From CAXBNB01 sp965267535 (GTDB lineage Bacteria; Bacteroidota; Bacteroidia; Cytophagales; Cyclobacteriaceae), in NCBI GenBank assembly GCA_965267535.1, contig OZ254082.1, forward strand, positions 4,092,001 to 4,156,000: DNA of 64,000 bases, read 5' to 3'. A model generated the notes under the pieces. That model saw only the letters and a list, made by a program, of their open reading frames with translations, was not told the DNA's origin and searched no databases. Positions 9,100 through 18,456 of the stretch are shown here, piece by piece. Position 1 is the stretch's first letter. Each line of letters opens with the position of its first letter. Both the position numbers and the translations under genes were made by a program.

Positions 9100-9696
9100 T
9101 TATCTGAGCAATACACCCAGCGTAAAACCTGCACTAAATGCCATTGGAAAATCATTGTCGCCGGCAGAGTAGCCATAATAGTACCCCTGTTCATCGTCGT
9201 TGGAAAAGCCGTACCCCATGCCGATGTGCCAATCTAGTGTCATCACATTTCCGAGCACGTATTGCTTGCCATAGTTTATCAAAAGAGCTCCGGACGTAAT
9301 CGTCTTTTCTGCCCTGTCAAATTCTTTGTGGCTAAACACCGAGAGGGCTAGCTCAGGACGGATATACCCTCCTCTGAGCAAGTGCGTGCCGAAAGTGCCT
9401 TGTGTAGCATAGTCGGGTTTCAATTTAAACTTCGGGCCTACTTTCACAAACACCCCATTGTCCCTGTAGTCGTCTATTTTCTTTCCCAAACCAATGATCC
9501 CTACCTTAGCTTCTATACTAGTGAAGTTTTTGATGTACCGCTCATAACCCAAGGTAGTATTGCCGGAAAGTGGCGAAAAAAACTCCATTTTGATCACACT
9601 TTTTTTCATGGCTGAATCCGGTAGTGACGTGACCGGCTGAGCTTGTGATACCATCCCTGCGGCAGATATCAGTAAAAATAATGCTATTGTTCTCAT
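9100..9696 (-). CDS. Outer-membrane beta-barrel-like protein
   Basis: A 198-residue protein with a clean signal peptide (M-R-T-I-A-L-F-L-L-I..., cleavage after about residue 19) and a body of alternating hydrophobic and polar residues rich in Gly and aromatic residues. Repeated G-Y-E-R-Y, K-V-G-P-K-F and G-Y-G-F-type strands, and an ending in F-T-L-G-V-L-L-R, fit a small outer-membrane barrel of the DUF3575-like kind. No enzyme motif seen. Function unknown. Confidence 0.65.
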   Translation of the reverse strand: MRTIALFLLISAAGMVSQAQPVTSLPDSAMKKSVIKMEFFSPLSGNTTLGYERYIKNFTSIEAKVGIIGLGKKIDDYRDNGVFVKVGPKFKLKPDYATQGTFGTHLLRGGYIRPELALSVFSHKEFDRAEKTITSGALLINYGKQYVLGNVMTLDWHIGMGYGFSNDDEQGYYYGYSAGDNDFPMAFSAGFTLGVLLR

Positions 9697-9850
9697 TTTA
9701 TTTTAAGTTTTGTGTGGTACTTATGATGTCAATACCGACTCCCTGCCCCCCCAATAGCGACTCGTTTTTCCCCAACTTTTTATCCCGTAATGAGTTAAAG
9801 CCCAAAGAGCCATTATTTTGTATTATTTTTACCCTATAAACAAACCAGAG

Positions 9851-10060
9851 ATGCAAAAAGAAGAGCCTCCACGTAACCACAACTCCCTCAAAGAATACTT
9901 TTCTATCGGAGAGGTTTTTACTTATTTTTTCAGAAAAAAAGACCCTAACAAAAAAACCGACATCAATCTGCGTATGATGCATGGTGTGAACAAATTTTCG
10001 ATTATTGTGTTTTTACTGGGCATGACTTTTTTTATCATCAAAAAAATTTTCTTTCACTGA
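9851..10060 (+). CDS. Small membrane protein, DUF6728-like
   Basis: A 69-residue protein starting at the ATG at 9851; an in-frame upstream extension to 9818 looks non-coding. A charged N-terminal half with Y-F-F-R-K-K-D-P-N-K-K-T-D is followed by one transmembrane helix near the C-terminus (F-S-I-I-V-F-L-L-G-M-T-F-F). The pattern recalls the small DUF6728 family of Bacteroidota, from memory. It is 1 nt upstream of the MmcQ/YjbR gene, so the two are probably one transcript. Confidence 0.65.
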   Translation: MQKEEPPRNHNSLKEYFSIGEVFTYFFRKKDPNKKTDINLRMMHGVNKFSIIVFLLGMTFFIIKKIFFH

Positions 10061-10061
10061 T

Positions 10062-10412
10062 ATGGATATCGAAAGCTATCGCAGCTACTGCCTTGCCAAG
10101 CCCGGCACCACAGAAGATTTTCCTTTCGATGAAAACGTGCTGGTATTTAAAGTATGCGGCAAAATGTATGCATTGACAGACGTAGAAGCCTTTGAAAGCG
10201 TAAATTTGAAGTGCGACCCTGAGAAGGCCCTGGAGCTACGCGAACAATACCCCACCGTGCAGCCGGGCTACCACATGAGCAAAAAACACTGGAACACCGT
10301 GCTGATGGATGGCAGCATTCCCGATGTGCTATTTAAGCAATGGATTGACGAATCGTATGCGCTTGTAGTAGCCAAATTGCCAAAAAAAGACCGGGAATCA
10401 CTTCAGGGTTAG
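10062..10412 (+). CDS. MmcQ/YjbR family protein
   Basis: A 116-residue cytoplasmic protein of the MmcQ/YjbR (CyaY-like fold) family. Recognisable segments are K-P-G-T-T-E-D-F-P-F-D near the start, V-F-K-V-C-G-K-M-Y-A-L, and the late G-Y-H-M-S-K-K-H-W-N-T-V motif. The family has been linked to DNA binding, but the role is not settled. It directly follows the small membrane protein. Confidence 0.88.
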   Translation: MDIESYRSYCLAKPGTTEDFPFDENVLVFKVCGKMYALTDVEAFESVNLKCDPEKALELREQYPTVQPGYHMSKKHWNTVLMDGSIPDVLFKQWIDESYALVVAKLPKKDRESLQG

Positions 10413-10531
10413 GGCTTAGGCAGAGTCGTTTCACCCTGCAATTTATCTCCTCAATCATTCTCTATTGTGGAAAATATTTTACATTTTTGACAGTTAGAGT
10501 ATTGTGTTATGTGTAATCCGCCAAAATTTTC

Positions 10532-11248
10532 TTGCTGCGCGTGAGGTATATCCTTTATACCATAGTCTTTTTTGCCCTGTTGTCGGTGAGCTCCTGCAAA
10601 GACAAGGTGATATGCCCTGCTTTTCAGAGTACCTACATCCTGAATGACTCGTTGCGCATGGCTAAATTTTCACTTTTTGGCGAAGATTCACTCCCCAAAT
10701 ATCAAGTGGCTTCCAGAAGAAGTCGCTACGGCATTAGCAAGAAATACCGCCTTTTCAACTACCATAGAAAAAACTATGACCTGAGAAGTTCTCCCAAGGA
10801 AAATCAATTAGGCCCTCCGGCCAAAGATCCACTTTTTATCTATCCTGAAGACACTCTGGAACAAATGGATGAGGGTGTTTTCCTTGCCAGCGATTTTGCC
10901 GACAGTGACTCTACGGCTATCGATTCCACTGCTGTAGTACCCGATGTGATCGCTTCTGCCAATACCGAGCCCAAAGGCCCCAAGTATAAGTATCGATACG
11001 ATCAACGCAACCCCTACAGTACTGAGCAGATGTACTACAACAAATACTTTGGTGATCTATTGGTAGACAAACGCCCTCCTGCCAAACCCGTACCTCCGCA
11101 AGAGGAAAGCGTAACAGCACCCAGCGACACCACTGCCACAGAGAAAAAATCAGGGTTAGGTTTTTTTAAGAAAAAGAAAAAACAGGAAGCCGATCTGGAG
11201 CAGGGTGACACAGATGAAAAACAGGAAGAAACAGCTGGAGAGGAGTAA
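10532..11248 (+). CDS. Hypothetical lipoprotein with lysine-rich, acidic C-terminus
   Basis: A 238-residue protein. The N-terminal hydrophobic helix ends in L-S-V-S-S-C, a lipobox, so it should be lipid-anchored. The start is TTG at 10532 or GTG at 10541; no ATG suits. The middle has many Tyr and Arg and a repeated K-Y-R/Y-D-Q-R-N-P pattern. The last 60 residues are low-complexity, alternating basic (F-F-K-K-K-K-K-Q) and acidic runs. I do not recognise a domain. It precedes rarA but is separated by a promoter. Confidence 0.7.
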   Translation: MLRVRYILYTIVFFALLSVSSCKDKVICPAFQSTYILNDSLRMAKFSLFGEDSLPKYQVASRRSRYGISKKYRLFNYHRKNYDLRSSPKENQLGPPAKDPLFIYPEDTLEQMDEGVFLASDFADSDSTAIDSTAVVPDVIASANTEPKGPKYKYRYDQRNPYSTEQMYYNKYFGDLLVDKRPPAKPVPPQEESVTAPSDTTATEKKSGLGFFKKKKKQEADLEQGDTDEKQEETAGEE

Positions 11249-11265
11249 AAAGCCTCTTCATTTTA

Positions 11266-11273
11266 TACCTTTG
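11266..11273 (+). promoter_or_regulatory. -7 promoter element of rarA
   Basis: TACCTTTG, an exact TAnnTTTG match, 44 nt before the rarA ATG. No convincing -33 TTTG at the usual distance. Confidence 0.45.
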
Positions 11274-11294
11274 TTTTTTGCGTTTCAATCTTTG

Positions 11295-11310
11295 ATTTTC
11301 GACTATCATT
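11295..11310 (+). repeat. 16-mer shared with the ispG upstream region
   Basis: Second identical copy of ATTTTCGACTATCATT, located 7 nt before the rarA start codon and within its predicted leader. Confidence 0.3.
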
Positions 11311-11317
11311 ATTTCTT

Positions 11318-12577
11318 ATGCTTCAAAATCCGCACCCTCTAGCCGAACGTATGAGACCAACTTCCCTGAAGCAGTTGGTTGGCCAGGAACACCTCCAGAC
11401 TGTGCTGAATCGGGCATTACAGTCCGGTGCTGTGCCATCTCTTATTCTCTGGGGACCTCCCGGAGTAGGCAAAACCACCATAGCCAACATTATAGCCAAT
11501 GAGGCAGGGTTGCCCTTTTACACCCTGAGTGCTATTAGTGCCGGAGTAAAAGAGGTGAGGGAGGTAATACAACGAGCCCGAATGGGATCAAAGTCTATTT
11601 TATTTATCGATGAGATACACCGGTTCAACAAAGCGCAGCAAGACGCTCTGCTCAATGCTGTAGAAAAAGGTCATATTATACTGATAGGTGCTACCACCGA
11701 AAACCCCAGCTTTGAGGTCAACTCGGCTCTTTTGTCGAGGTGCCAGGTGTATACCTTGAAGTCGCTATCGGAAGAAAACCTGGAACAATTACTCGAAAAA
11801 GCACTGACCACTGACTCGATACTAAGCAAAAAGAAAATAAAAATAAAAGAAACAGGAGCTCTGATGCGCCTGTCAGGAGGAGATGCCCGCAAGTTTTTAA
11901 ACCTGCTCGAGATCAGTGTAGAATCCTCTGCAGACAAAACCATAACCCTTACAGACAAATGGGTAAATGAGGTGGCCCAACAAAAAGCAGCTGTGTATGA
12001 TAAAAAAGGAGAAATGCACTACGACATTATTTCTGCTTTTATCAAATCCATTCGCGGTAGCGATCCCAATGCTGCCGTATACTATCTGGCCCGAATGATT
12101 GAAGGTGGTGAAGATTTTAAATTTATCGCCCGAAGGCTGCTCATACTCGCCTCTGAAGACATAGGCAATGCCAACCCTACCGCTTTAGTGATCGCTAACA
12201 ATACTTTTCAGGCAATAAATGTAATTGGCTATCCAGAGGGACGTATTATTCTCTCCCAGTGTGTTATTTACCTGGCCTGTTCACCCAAAAGCAACGCCAG
12301 CTACATGGCCATAAACAAAGCTCAGGCACTGGTAAACCAAACCGGCAACCTACCTGTACCCCTAAAACTCCGGAATGCTCCTACAAAACTCATGAAGGAT
12401 ATGAACTACGGCAAAGGCTATCAATACGCTCACGACCATGCCGGCAATTTTGTGGCTGACGAATTTTTACCAGACGAGCTCTCAGGCACCACCTTATTTG
12501 ACCCGGGCAAAAACCCTCGTGAAGAAGACATGCGCAATAAATTGCGTGCTCAGTGGAAAAAAAAGTACGGATATTGA
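11318..12577 (+). CDS. rarA: Replication-associated recombination protein A (RarA/MgsA ATPase)
   Basis: AAA+ ATPase acting at stalled replication forks, related to clamp-loader subunits. At 419 residues it has the normal length. Walker A G-P-P-G-V-G-K-T is at 46-53, Walker B reads I-L-F-I-D-E-I-H-R-F-N-K, and sensor 1 reads G-A-T-T-E-N-P-S-F. The C-terminal part shows the family's tetramerisation segment (G-S-D-P-N-A-A-V-Y-Y-L-A-R-M). A convergent terminator lies after it. Confidence 0.96.
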   Translation: MLQNPHPLAERMRPTSLKQLVGQEHLQTVLNRALQSGAVPSLILWGPPGVGKTTIANIIANEAGLPFYTLSAISAGVKEVREVIQRARMGSKSILFIDEIHRFNKAQQDALLNAVEKGHIILIGATTENPSFEVNSALLSRCQVYTLKSLSEENLEQLLEKALTTDSILSKKKIKIKETGALMRLSGGDARKFLNLLEISVESSADKTITLTDKWVNEVAQQKAAVYDKKGEMHYDIISAFIKSIRGSDPNAAVYYLARMIEGGEDFKFIARRLLILASEDIGNANPTALVIANNTFQAINVIGYPEGRIILSQCVIYLACSPKSNASYMAINKAQALVNQTGNLPVPLKLRNAPTKLMKDMNYGKGYQYAHDHAGNFVADEFLPDELSGTTLFDPGKNPREEDMRNKLRAQWKKKYGY

Positions 12578-12658
12578 CACAATTACCCCAAGACACAAAA
12601 TTCAAAGGTGGTTGAAAGCCTTTTAGTACTTTCATTTTAACTTCTCTGTATAAAAAAA

Positions 12659-12718
12659 CAGGTTGTTTACCATACTGAAACCCATACATACGGACGGTTC
12701 AGCACAACAAACAACCTG
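12659..12718 (-). terminator. Terminator of the DUF2911 gene with nested hairpin
   Basis: CAGGTTGTTT (12659-12668) pairs with AAACAACCTG (12709-12718), with a second stem CTGAA-CC/GG-TTCAG inside. On the minus strand it is followed by seven T residues. It also lies downstream of the convergent rarA. Confidence 0.8.
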
Positions 12719-12758
12719 CTTTCAATTGTATTATACTATAAGGTGCCTGAGCAAAACC

Positions 12759-13271
12759 TTATTTTACAGCAAACTCTATCTTTAATTTCTCCCACTTCAT
12801 AGACACTACTCCTTTATCATTTACTTCAAAAGTAAGAGACTCTGTCATAGGTGCTTTTTTGGGTGTTACAGTAAATGCATGCACATCTTTGGACTTGTCG
12901 TAGTTGTATGCACCCCATTGGTCAGGAACACTGTTGAGAATGACCTGCCACTTGTCTTTGCCCGGCACAGTAAACAATGCATACTTGCCTGCCTTAATTT
13001 CTTTGCCATCTATTTTCACATCATCTGAAAACGCGATCGTAGTAGCTTCATTTGCTCCGGTACGCCAGATTTTATCATAAGGCACCAGATCGCCCCAAAT
13101 GACTCTGCCTTTCACAGAAGGACTGCTATAGTTGATGGTAATCTCTTTGCCGCTGACCTTACCCTTGGCGGTGGCAGGCGGACTGGCTCTTTTTTCCTGC
13201 GCCAGTATCAATTGACTGATAAGCACAAAAGCAACACATAAAATAGACGATGTTCTCAATGTTTTATTCAT
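12759..13271 (-). CDS. Secreted DUF2911 protein
   Basis: A 170-residue exported protein starting at the ATG at 13271; the frame runs a little further upstream without a credible signal. The signal peptide ends near Q-L-I-L-A-Q. The body matches DUF2911: Y-S-S-P-S-V-K-G-R near residue 50, V-P-Y-D-K-I-W-R-T-G-A-N-E-A-T, A-G-K-Y-A-L-F-T-V-P-G, and D-Q-W-G-A-Y-N-Y. The domain is common in Bacteroidota periplasmic proteins and has no assigned activity. Confidence 0.9.
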   Translation of the reverse strand: MNKTLRTSSILCVAFVLISQLILAQEKRASPPATAKGKVSGKEITINYSSPSVKGRVIWGDLVPYDKIWRTGANEATTIAFSDDVKIDGKEIKAGKYALFTVPGKDKWQVILNSVPDQWGAYNYDKSKDVHAFTVTPKKAPMTESLTFEVNDKGVVSMKWEKLKIEFAVK

Positions 13272-13434
13272 AATAATGTACAGTTTAAAAAAAGGATAGA
13301 CGTACACATGAGTAAAAATGTTTAGCAAAGCTAAAATTTACATTCACGGAACAAAATACGACCTTCACGACTTAATTCTACCACCTATCCGGACATCCTT
13401 TTTAATCATCCTCAATTCATTATAATTTGTAGGC

Positions 13435-13842
13435 ATGCTTACTAAATCCAAAAAAATACTAATTGTAGATGATGATGAAATCAATAATATCATCTGCAAA
13501 AAAATAATAAACGAATATAACGCCGCAATAAAAGTAACGACTGTGACAAATGGCAAAAATGCTTTGGAGCTCTTGCAAAACTCAGGCAATACTTCCTGCG
13601 TTCAACTTCCTGATGTGATCCTTCTTGACATCAATATGCCAGTAATGAACGGCTGGCAGTTCGTAGATGAGTATCGCAAGCTAGGTCCTGAGTTGCGCAA
13701 AAACATCACACTTTTTATGCTCAGCTCATCACAATACTATCAGGATCAGGAAACAGTATCACAATATCAGGAGGTTGAAGGTTTATTTACCAAACCGTTA
13801 TCGACCAGTATTATGAATAAAATAGAATCAGTCTGTTTTTAA
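13435..13842 (+). CDS. Stand-alone response regulator receiver (CheY-like)
   Basis: A 135-residue receiver with no output domain. Acidic pocket D12-D13, phospho-acceptor Asp65 in V-I-L-L-D-I-N-M-P, Ser97/98 and Lys120 (F-T-K-P) are all present. It should accept a phosphate from a histidine kinase and act through protein contacts. The Reg_prop kinase gene begins 46 nt downstream and is the obvious partner. A degenerate -7 box (TAATTTG, ending at 13429) lies 5 nt before the ATG. Confidence 0.93.
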   Translation: MLTKSKKILIVDDDEINNIICKKIINEYNAAIKVTTVTNGKNALELLQNSGNTSCVQLPDVILLDINMPVMNGWQFVDEYRKLGPELRKNITLFMLSSSQYYQDQETVSQYQEVEGLFTKPLSTSIMNKIESVCF

Positions 13843-13888
13843 TCTAAGTGTAGTAATTTAATTTTATGGCCACAACATCAGCAAACTA

Positions 13889-16800
13889 GTGCTTACATAC
13901 TGCAAATGTTGTATCATGCTGCTTTTAATCTCCAGCAGTGTCTTTGCAACAAAAAAATCTTCTCAGAAGGGATTCAATCCTGAGTATTCTCTAGACCAGA
14001 TGGTCATGGATCAGTGGACTAATGAAAATGGATTGATATCGAGCAACCTTACATCCATTTATCAATCGGATAACGGTTTTTTGTGGATTACTTCACACAA
14101 TGGATTACAACAGTTTGACGGACTTAACTTCACTTCATTCACCAAACAGAATTCCCCCTTTCTCAACTCCAATTCCTTTTACCGATCGTATGAAATGACC
14201 GGCGACACTCTGTGGTTTACTACCGAACGTAGCGGTATAGTCTACATGTGCAAAGGCAAACTGCACGCCTTCAACTTAAACGACCGCATACCCAAAGCCA
14301 CAATAACACTCTACGAAACCAAAGACAGCCAACTCTGGATAGGCACCAAAAACAGTGGCTTACATGTAAAAAAAACAAATGGAGATATCAAAAGAGTAGC
14401 GGATATTCCCGAGATAACCATCAACCACATAAACGAAGACCTTGACGGCAACCTCTGGGTTGCTTCCGACGGAAACGGCCTATACCAAATCACCCCTGAG
14501 GGCATAAAGGTTTATACGACGAACGATGGCCTGCATAGCAATGTAATTAACCACATAGCCATAGGTGAGCAGGGGGAGCTCTACTTAGCCACCATCAGCG
14601 GAGTAAACCGCCTGCACAATGGCATTGTCACAGATATACCTGCATTCAACAACATGGATGTAAATCAAATCCTGGAAGACAGCTATGGTACTCTTTGGGT
14701 AGCTGCCGAAGAGGGGCTTGTCCGTTGGAATGGTTCCGCAGATATATTCGAACACTTTTCCGAAGAAAACGGCCTACCGGCACGCCAGGTATCCGGACTC
14801 ACCTTCGATCAGGAGGGCAGCCTCTGGGTAAGTACTAAAAAAGCCGGCTTGCTCCGCTTCAAAGTAGGCAAGGTGCACACACTTTCCGCACTTGACGGCC
14901 TTACCTCGGATGAAGTAAACATCATCAACAAAAAAGGTGACTCACTGATAGTGGGCACTGATAACGGAGAAATCAATATTTTGTACAATGGCAAATTCTC
15001 CGAAGTTGTTTGTGATAAAGACTTTCAACATGCCGGTATACGAGACTTTTTGTTTGACCATGAGGGAGCAGGATGGATAGCCAACTACAACGGGCTACTG
15101 AAAGTAACGCCTACCGGGAAAAAGAAATTTAACATAAAAAACGGCCTGCCGGCCAATGAAGTAAGGCGCATCTTTGAAGATAGCCAAAACAGGATATGGA
15201 TAGCCACACGTACAGCCGGAGCGGTGTTGTTTGACGAGCAAGGCGATCATACTCTTTACAACAAAGCAAACGGCCTGTCCTCCAATTATATCTTTTCGAT
15301 AGAAGAGGACCGGAAAAAAAACATAGTAGTAGGAACCAACGCCGGAGGTCTGTCGGTAATAGACCAAAACGGCACTGCAAACACCTATCACTTCGACGAT
15401 GACAACTCGGGTATATTGATTTTTAATACTCACATCGACCATGATAACAGCTACCTTCTCTGCACTAACATCGGGCTCTACCATTTTTCAGATGGGCACT
15501 TTACTCCTATAGCTATTGGAGATGCCACTGATCCAATTACCCTTTTCGACCTGATAGAAGACAATAAGGGCAGCTTCTGGCTCACGTCCAACATAGGTAT
15601 TCTAAGAATAAACAAAAATGATCTATACCGTTTTCTGAAGGGAGAAATAACCCTAATAGATTATGAGTTGTTTGACAAAAATGAGGGTATGCTCAGCAAT
15701 GAATGCACAGGCGCTACACGCTCGTTTTTAGATGAAACCACCGGAAAAATCTATGTCCCCACTTTCAAAGGTGTGGCTGTAATTGATCCTTCTATCGAAA
15801 TCGAAAACAAACTATTGCCCCATATCGACATTACGTCTTTCAAAGTAGACGATCGGGCTGTGGATATCTACCAACCGAAAATAATAGTAGAACCCGGCGC
15901 ATTTCGATACACTTTTGATTTCACGGCTCTGAGCTTTCTGTCTCCCCGCAAAGTCCAGTTTAAATACAAACTCGACGGCATAGACAAGGACTGGATAGGC
16001 CCGGGGCATCACCGTACAGTAGAGTACACCAACTTGCCTCATGGTAAATACACTTTTAAGGTAATGGGAACAAACAGCAAAGGCCTGTGGAGTGACCATG
16101 TTGCCAGTGCCGAATTCACAGTATTGCCACGTTATTACGAAACTTCCTGGTTTTACATACTGCTGTGCATCATCCTTGGCCTGATTCTACTCCTAATATA
16201 CAAGTGGCGGGTACGGGACATCACCAAAACCAATCTGGCGCTGGCAAAAATCAACACCGAATTGGATCGCTTTGTGTACAGCGCCTCGCACGACCTAAGA
16301 GCACCGCTGGCCTCTACTATTGCACTGGTAAACATAGCCAAAGTAGAGCCCAACGAACAAGGTAAAAACGAGTACCTCGAGCTAATAGAAGAATGTGTTG
16401 GAAAAATGGATCAGTTCATTACAGACATTATAGATTTTTCGCGAAACAAAAATCAAGAAACTAAACCTGAAGAATTCAATATCGAAGAATTGGCAAGTGA
16501 TATTTTTGACAACCTCAAATACCTGAAAAAAGCCAGCAATGTAGAATGCTCGGTAACCATGGTGGGAGACAAAGTAGTATTTGCCGACAAATTGAGAGTG
16601 AAAATGCTGCTAAGCAATCTTATTGCCAATGCCATAAATTACTCCAACGAAGACAATAATACGCCATTTGTTCGTATAGCTATAAACAACAAGGGAGCTT
16701 ATGTCACCATCACGGTAGAAGACAATGGCATAGGCATATCCGACAAAGAAAAGGAAAAAGTATTCGAGATGTTTTATCGCGCACATGAGCAAAGCAAAGG

Positions 16801-16918
16801 CTCTGGACTGGGGCTTTACATCGTTCAGGAATGTATAGAAAAGCTAAAGGGCAAAATCAGCATGACATCTGAAGTAGGAAAAGGAACGCGTTTTGACATC
16901 TCTATACCAAAAGCATAA
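13889..16918 (+). CDS. Reg_prop (beta-propeller) sensor histidine kinase
   Basis: A large periplasmic-sensing kinase. With the GTG at 13889 it is 1009 residues; the ATG at 13916 gives 1000 with an equally good signal peptide. Residues about 40-650 are two-component regulator propeller repeats (repeated L-W-I/V-A-T, D-G-L-S-S-N-type units), followed by a Y_Y_Y domain (about 655-745), a transmembrane helix starting at Trp754, a HisKA helix with phosphorylated His801 in S-A-S-H-D-L-R-A-P, and an HATPase domain with N-A-I-N-Y-S and G-S-G-L-G-L-Y motifs. It ends there, without the receiver and AraC domains of hybrid versions. The small receiver gene upstream may supply the missing step. Confidence 0.93.
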   Translation: MLTYCKCCIMLLLISSSVFATKKSSQKGFNPEYSLDQMVMDQWTNENGLISSNLTSIYQSDNGFLWITSHNGLQQFDGLNFTSFTKQNSPFLNSNSFYRSYEMTGDTLWFTTERSGIVYMCKGKLHAFNLNDRIPKATITLYETKDSQLWIGTKNSGLHVKKTNGDIKRVADIPEITINHINEDLDGNLWVASDGNGLYQITPEGIKVYTTNDGLHSNVINHIAIGEQGELYLATISGVNRLHNGIVTDIPAFNNMDVNQILEDSYGTLWVAAEEGLVRWNGSADIFEHFSEENGLPARQVSGLTFDQEGSLWVSTKKAGLLRFKVGKVHTLSALDGLTSDEVNIINKKGDSLIVGTDNGEINILYNGKFSEVVCDKDFQHAGIRDFLFDHEGAGWIANYNGLLKVTPTGKKKFNIKNGLPANEVRRIFEDSQNRIWIATRTAGAVLFDEQGDHTLYNKANGLSSNYIFSIEEDRKKNIVVGTNAGGLSVIDQNGTANTYHFDDDNSGILIFNTHIDHDNSYLLCTNIGLYHFSDGHFTPIAIGDATDPITLFDLIEDNKGSFWLTSNIGILRINKNDLYRFLKGEITLIDYELFDKNEGMLSNECTGATRSFLDETTGKIYVPTFKGVAVIDPSIEIENKLLPHIDITSFKVDDRAVDIYQPKIIVEPGAFRYTFDFTALSFLSPRKVQFKYKLDGIDKDWIGPGHHRTVEYTNLPHGKYTFKVMGTNSKGLWSDHVASAEFTVLPRYYETSWFYILLCIILGLILLLIYKWRVRDITKTNLALAKINTELDRFVYSASHDLRAPLASTIALVNIAKVEPNEQGKNEYLELIEECVGKMDQFITDIIDFSRNKNQETKPEEFNIEELASDIFDNLKYLKKASNVECSVTMVGDKVVFADKLRVKMLLSNLIANAINYSNEDNNTPFVRIAINNKGAYVTITVEDNGIGISDKEKEKVFEMFYRAHEQSKGSGLGLYIVQECIEKLKGKISMTSEVGKGTRFDISIPKA

Positions 16919-16924
16919 CTATCT

Positions 16925-17638
16925 ATGAAAAAAATCATCGGACTATTTACCATTTTGTCCATTCTGGCAGGATGCACTGCCCAACAGATCCAACAGGCAA
17001 TGGATGATTACCTGAATAGCAGCAACCCTCTAACCTCGCAGGAAGTGGCTTCCGGACTAAAGGAAGCTCTGGTACAGGGGATAAGCAAGGGCTCTGCCAA
17101 TGCCAGCAAAACCGATGGATTTTTTAAAAACCCTCAAATTAAAATTCCTTTTCCCCCGGACGCTCAGCAGGTAGCAGACCAACTTCGCGCAATTGGGCTG
17201 GGAGGTGAAGTAGATAAATTTGTAAAAACACTCAACAGAGGTGCAGAAACTGCCGCCAAAGAAGCAAAACCAATATTTGTTCAGGCGATCACCTCCATGA
17301 CCATACAAGATGCCTGGGGCATACTAAAAGGCGAACCTAACGCCGCTACAAACTACCTGAAAAAAACTACAAGCGAACAGCTGTTTGCGAAATTTAAACC
17401 CGTAATGCAGCAATCGCTCAATCAGGTAAATGCCACCAAATACTACAGTGATCTGGTAAGCCGGTACAACAAAATTCCTTTTGTAGAAAAAGTAAATCCC
17501 GACCTGGATGATTATGCCACAAACCTGGCTATCGACGGACTCTTTACGCTAACAGCAAAAGAAGAGGCACATATACGCAAAGACCCTCTGGCTCGCACAA
17601 CCGACCTACTCAAGCGAGTATTTGCTAATCAGGAGTAA
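16925..17638 (+). CDS. DUF4197 lipoprotein
   Basis: A 237-residue protein with lipobox L-A-G-C (Cys near 17), matching DUF4197: G-L-K-E-A-L-V-Q-G-I-S-K-G near 45, I-P-F-P-P-D-A, D-A-W-G-I-L-K-G, and a C-terminal D-G-L-F-T-L...E-E-A-H-I-R-K-D-P. Function unknown. It begins 6 nt after the kinase, so it may be read from the same message. Confidence 0.88.
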   Translation: MKKIIGLFTILSILAGCTAQQIQQAMDDYLNSSNPLTSQEVASGLKEALVQGISKGSANASKTDGFFKNPQIKIPFPPDAQQVADQLRAIGLGGEVDKFVKTLNRGAETAAKEAKPIFVQAITSMTIQDAWGILKGEPNAATNYLKKTTSEQLFAKFKPVMQQSLNQVNATKYYSDLVSRYNKIPFVEKVNPDLDDYATNLAIDGLFTLTAKEEAHIRKDPLARTTDLLKRVFANQE

Positions 17639-17676
17639 AAGCAACCGACTACTTTGCAGAGATATAAAAGCCAATA

Positions 17677-17708
17677 TTTGTTGATTGCCTCGGAACTTTT
17701 TTATTTTG
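17677..17708 (+). promoter_or_regulatory. Promoter of the mlaE-mlaF pair
   Basis: TTTG at 17677-17680 and TTATTTTG at 17701-17708 (spacer 20 nt, 7 of 8 matches to the -7 consensus), 19 nt before the TTG start. Confidence 0.5.
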
Positions 17709-17727
17709 GAGCTGAAAACAACAAACC

Positions 17728-18456
17728 TTGAAGAGTCTAGGAAAATACCTCATATTTATAGCTACGCTGTTTGTACGCAGAGAGTCTTTTGGCACCTATG
17801 TACGGTTGACTGTAGAAGAGTCCATCAAGATAGGGGTTAACTCTATTTTTATATTTGCCATCGTTTCGTCCTTTATGGGTGCCGTAACGACCATACAAAC
17901 AGCCTACAACCTGATAAGCCCACTGATACCCGACTATGTCATCTCACTGGTGGTACGCGACATGACCATACTGGAGCTGGCTCCTACCATCATGGCTATC
18001 GTATTTGCCGGAAAAGTAGGGTCAAACATTGCAGGAGAGCTCGGTACTATGCGCATTACAGAACAAATAGACGCACTGGAAGTGATGGGCATCAACTCTA
18101 CCTCCTATTTGGTATTGCCCAAAATCATCGCTGCTATATTTATGTATCCCATGCTGGTGGTACTGGCTGCATTTCTTTCGATTTACGGAGGATACCTGGC
18201 CGGAACGCTTACCGGAGAAATAACCGGAACAGAATACATCTACGGCATACGGTACGAGTTTTTGGGCTACAACATCGCTTTCGCCCTGATCAAATCCATT
18301 GTATTTGCCTTTTTGGTTTCTTCTATTTCGGCCTACAAAGGATTTTTCACCCAAGGGGGAGCATTGGAGGTGGGAGTAGCCAGTACAAGCGCCGTTACCA
18401 ATAGCTGCATCGCCATATTGTTAGCCGACTACCTACTAGCCCAATTGTTGCTATGA
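17728..18456 (+). CDS. mlaE: MlaE-type ABC transporter permease
   Basis: Inner-membrane permease of the Mla/Ttg2 phospholipid transport system, 242 residues. It has five or so hydrophobic helices and the family hallmark region with E-L-A-P-T-I-M-A-I-V-F-A-G-K-V-G and E-L-G-T-M-R-I-T-E-Q-I-D-A-L-E-V-M-G. The start is a TTG; no suitable ATG exists nearby. It overlaps the ATPase gene by 4 nt. The MCE substrate-binding protein expected with this system is not adjacent here. Confidence 0.93.
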   Translation: MKSLGKYLIFIATLFVRRESFGTYVRLTVEESIKIGVNSIFIFAIVSSFMGAVTTIQTAYNLISPLIPDYVISLVVRDMTILELAPTIMAIVFAGKVGSNIAGELGTMRITEQIDALEVMGINSTSYLVLPKIIAAIFMYPMLVVLAAFLSIYGGYLAGTLTGEITGTEYIYGIRYEFLGYNIAFALIKSIVFAFLVSSISAYKGFFTQGGALEVGVASTSAVTNSCIAILLADYLLAQLLL

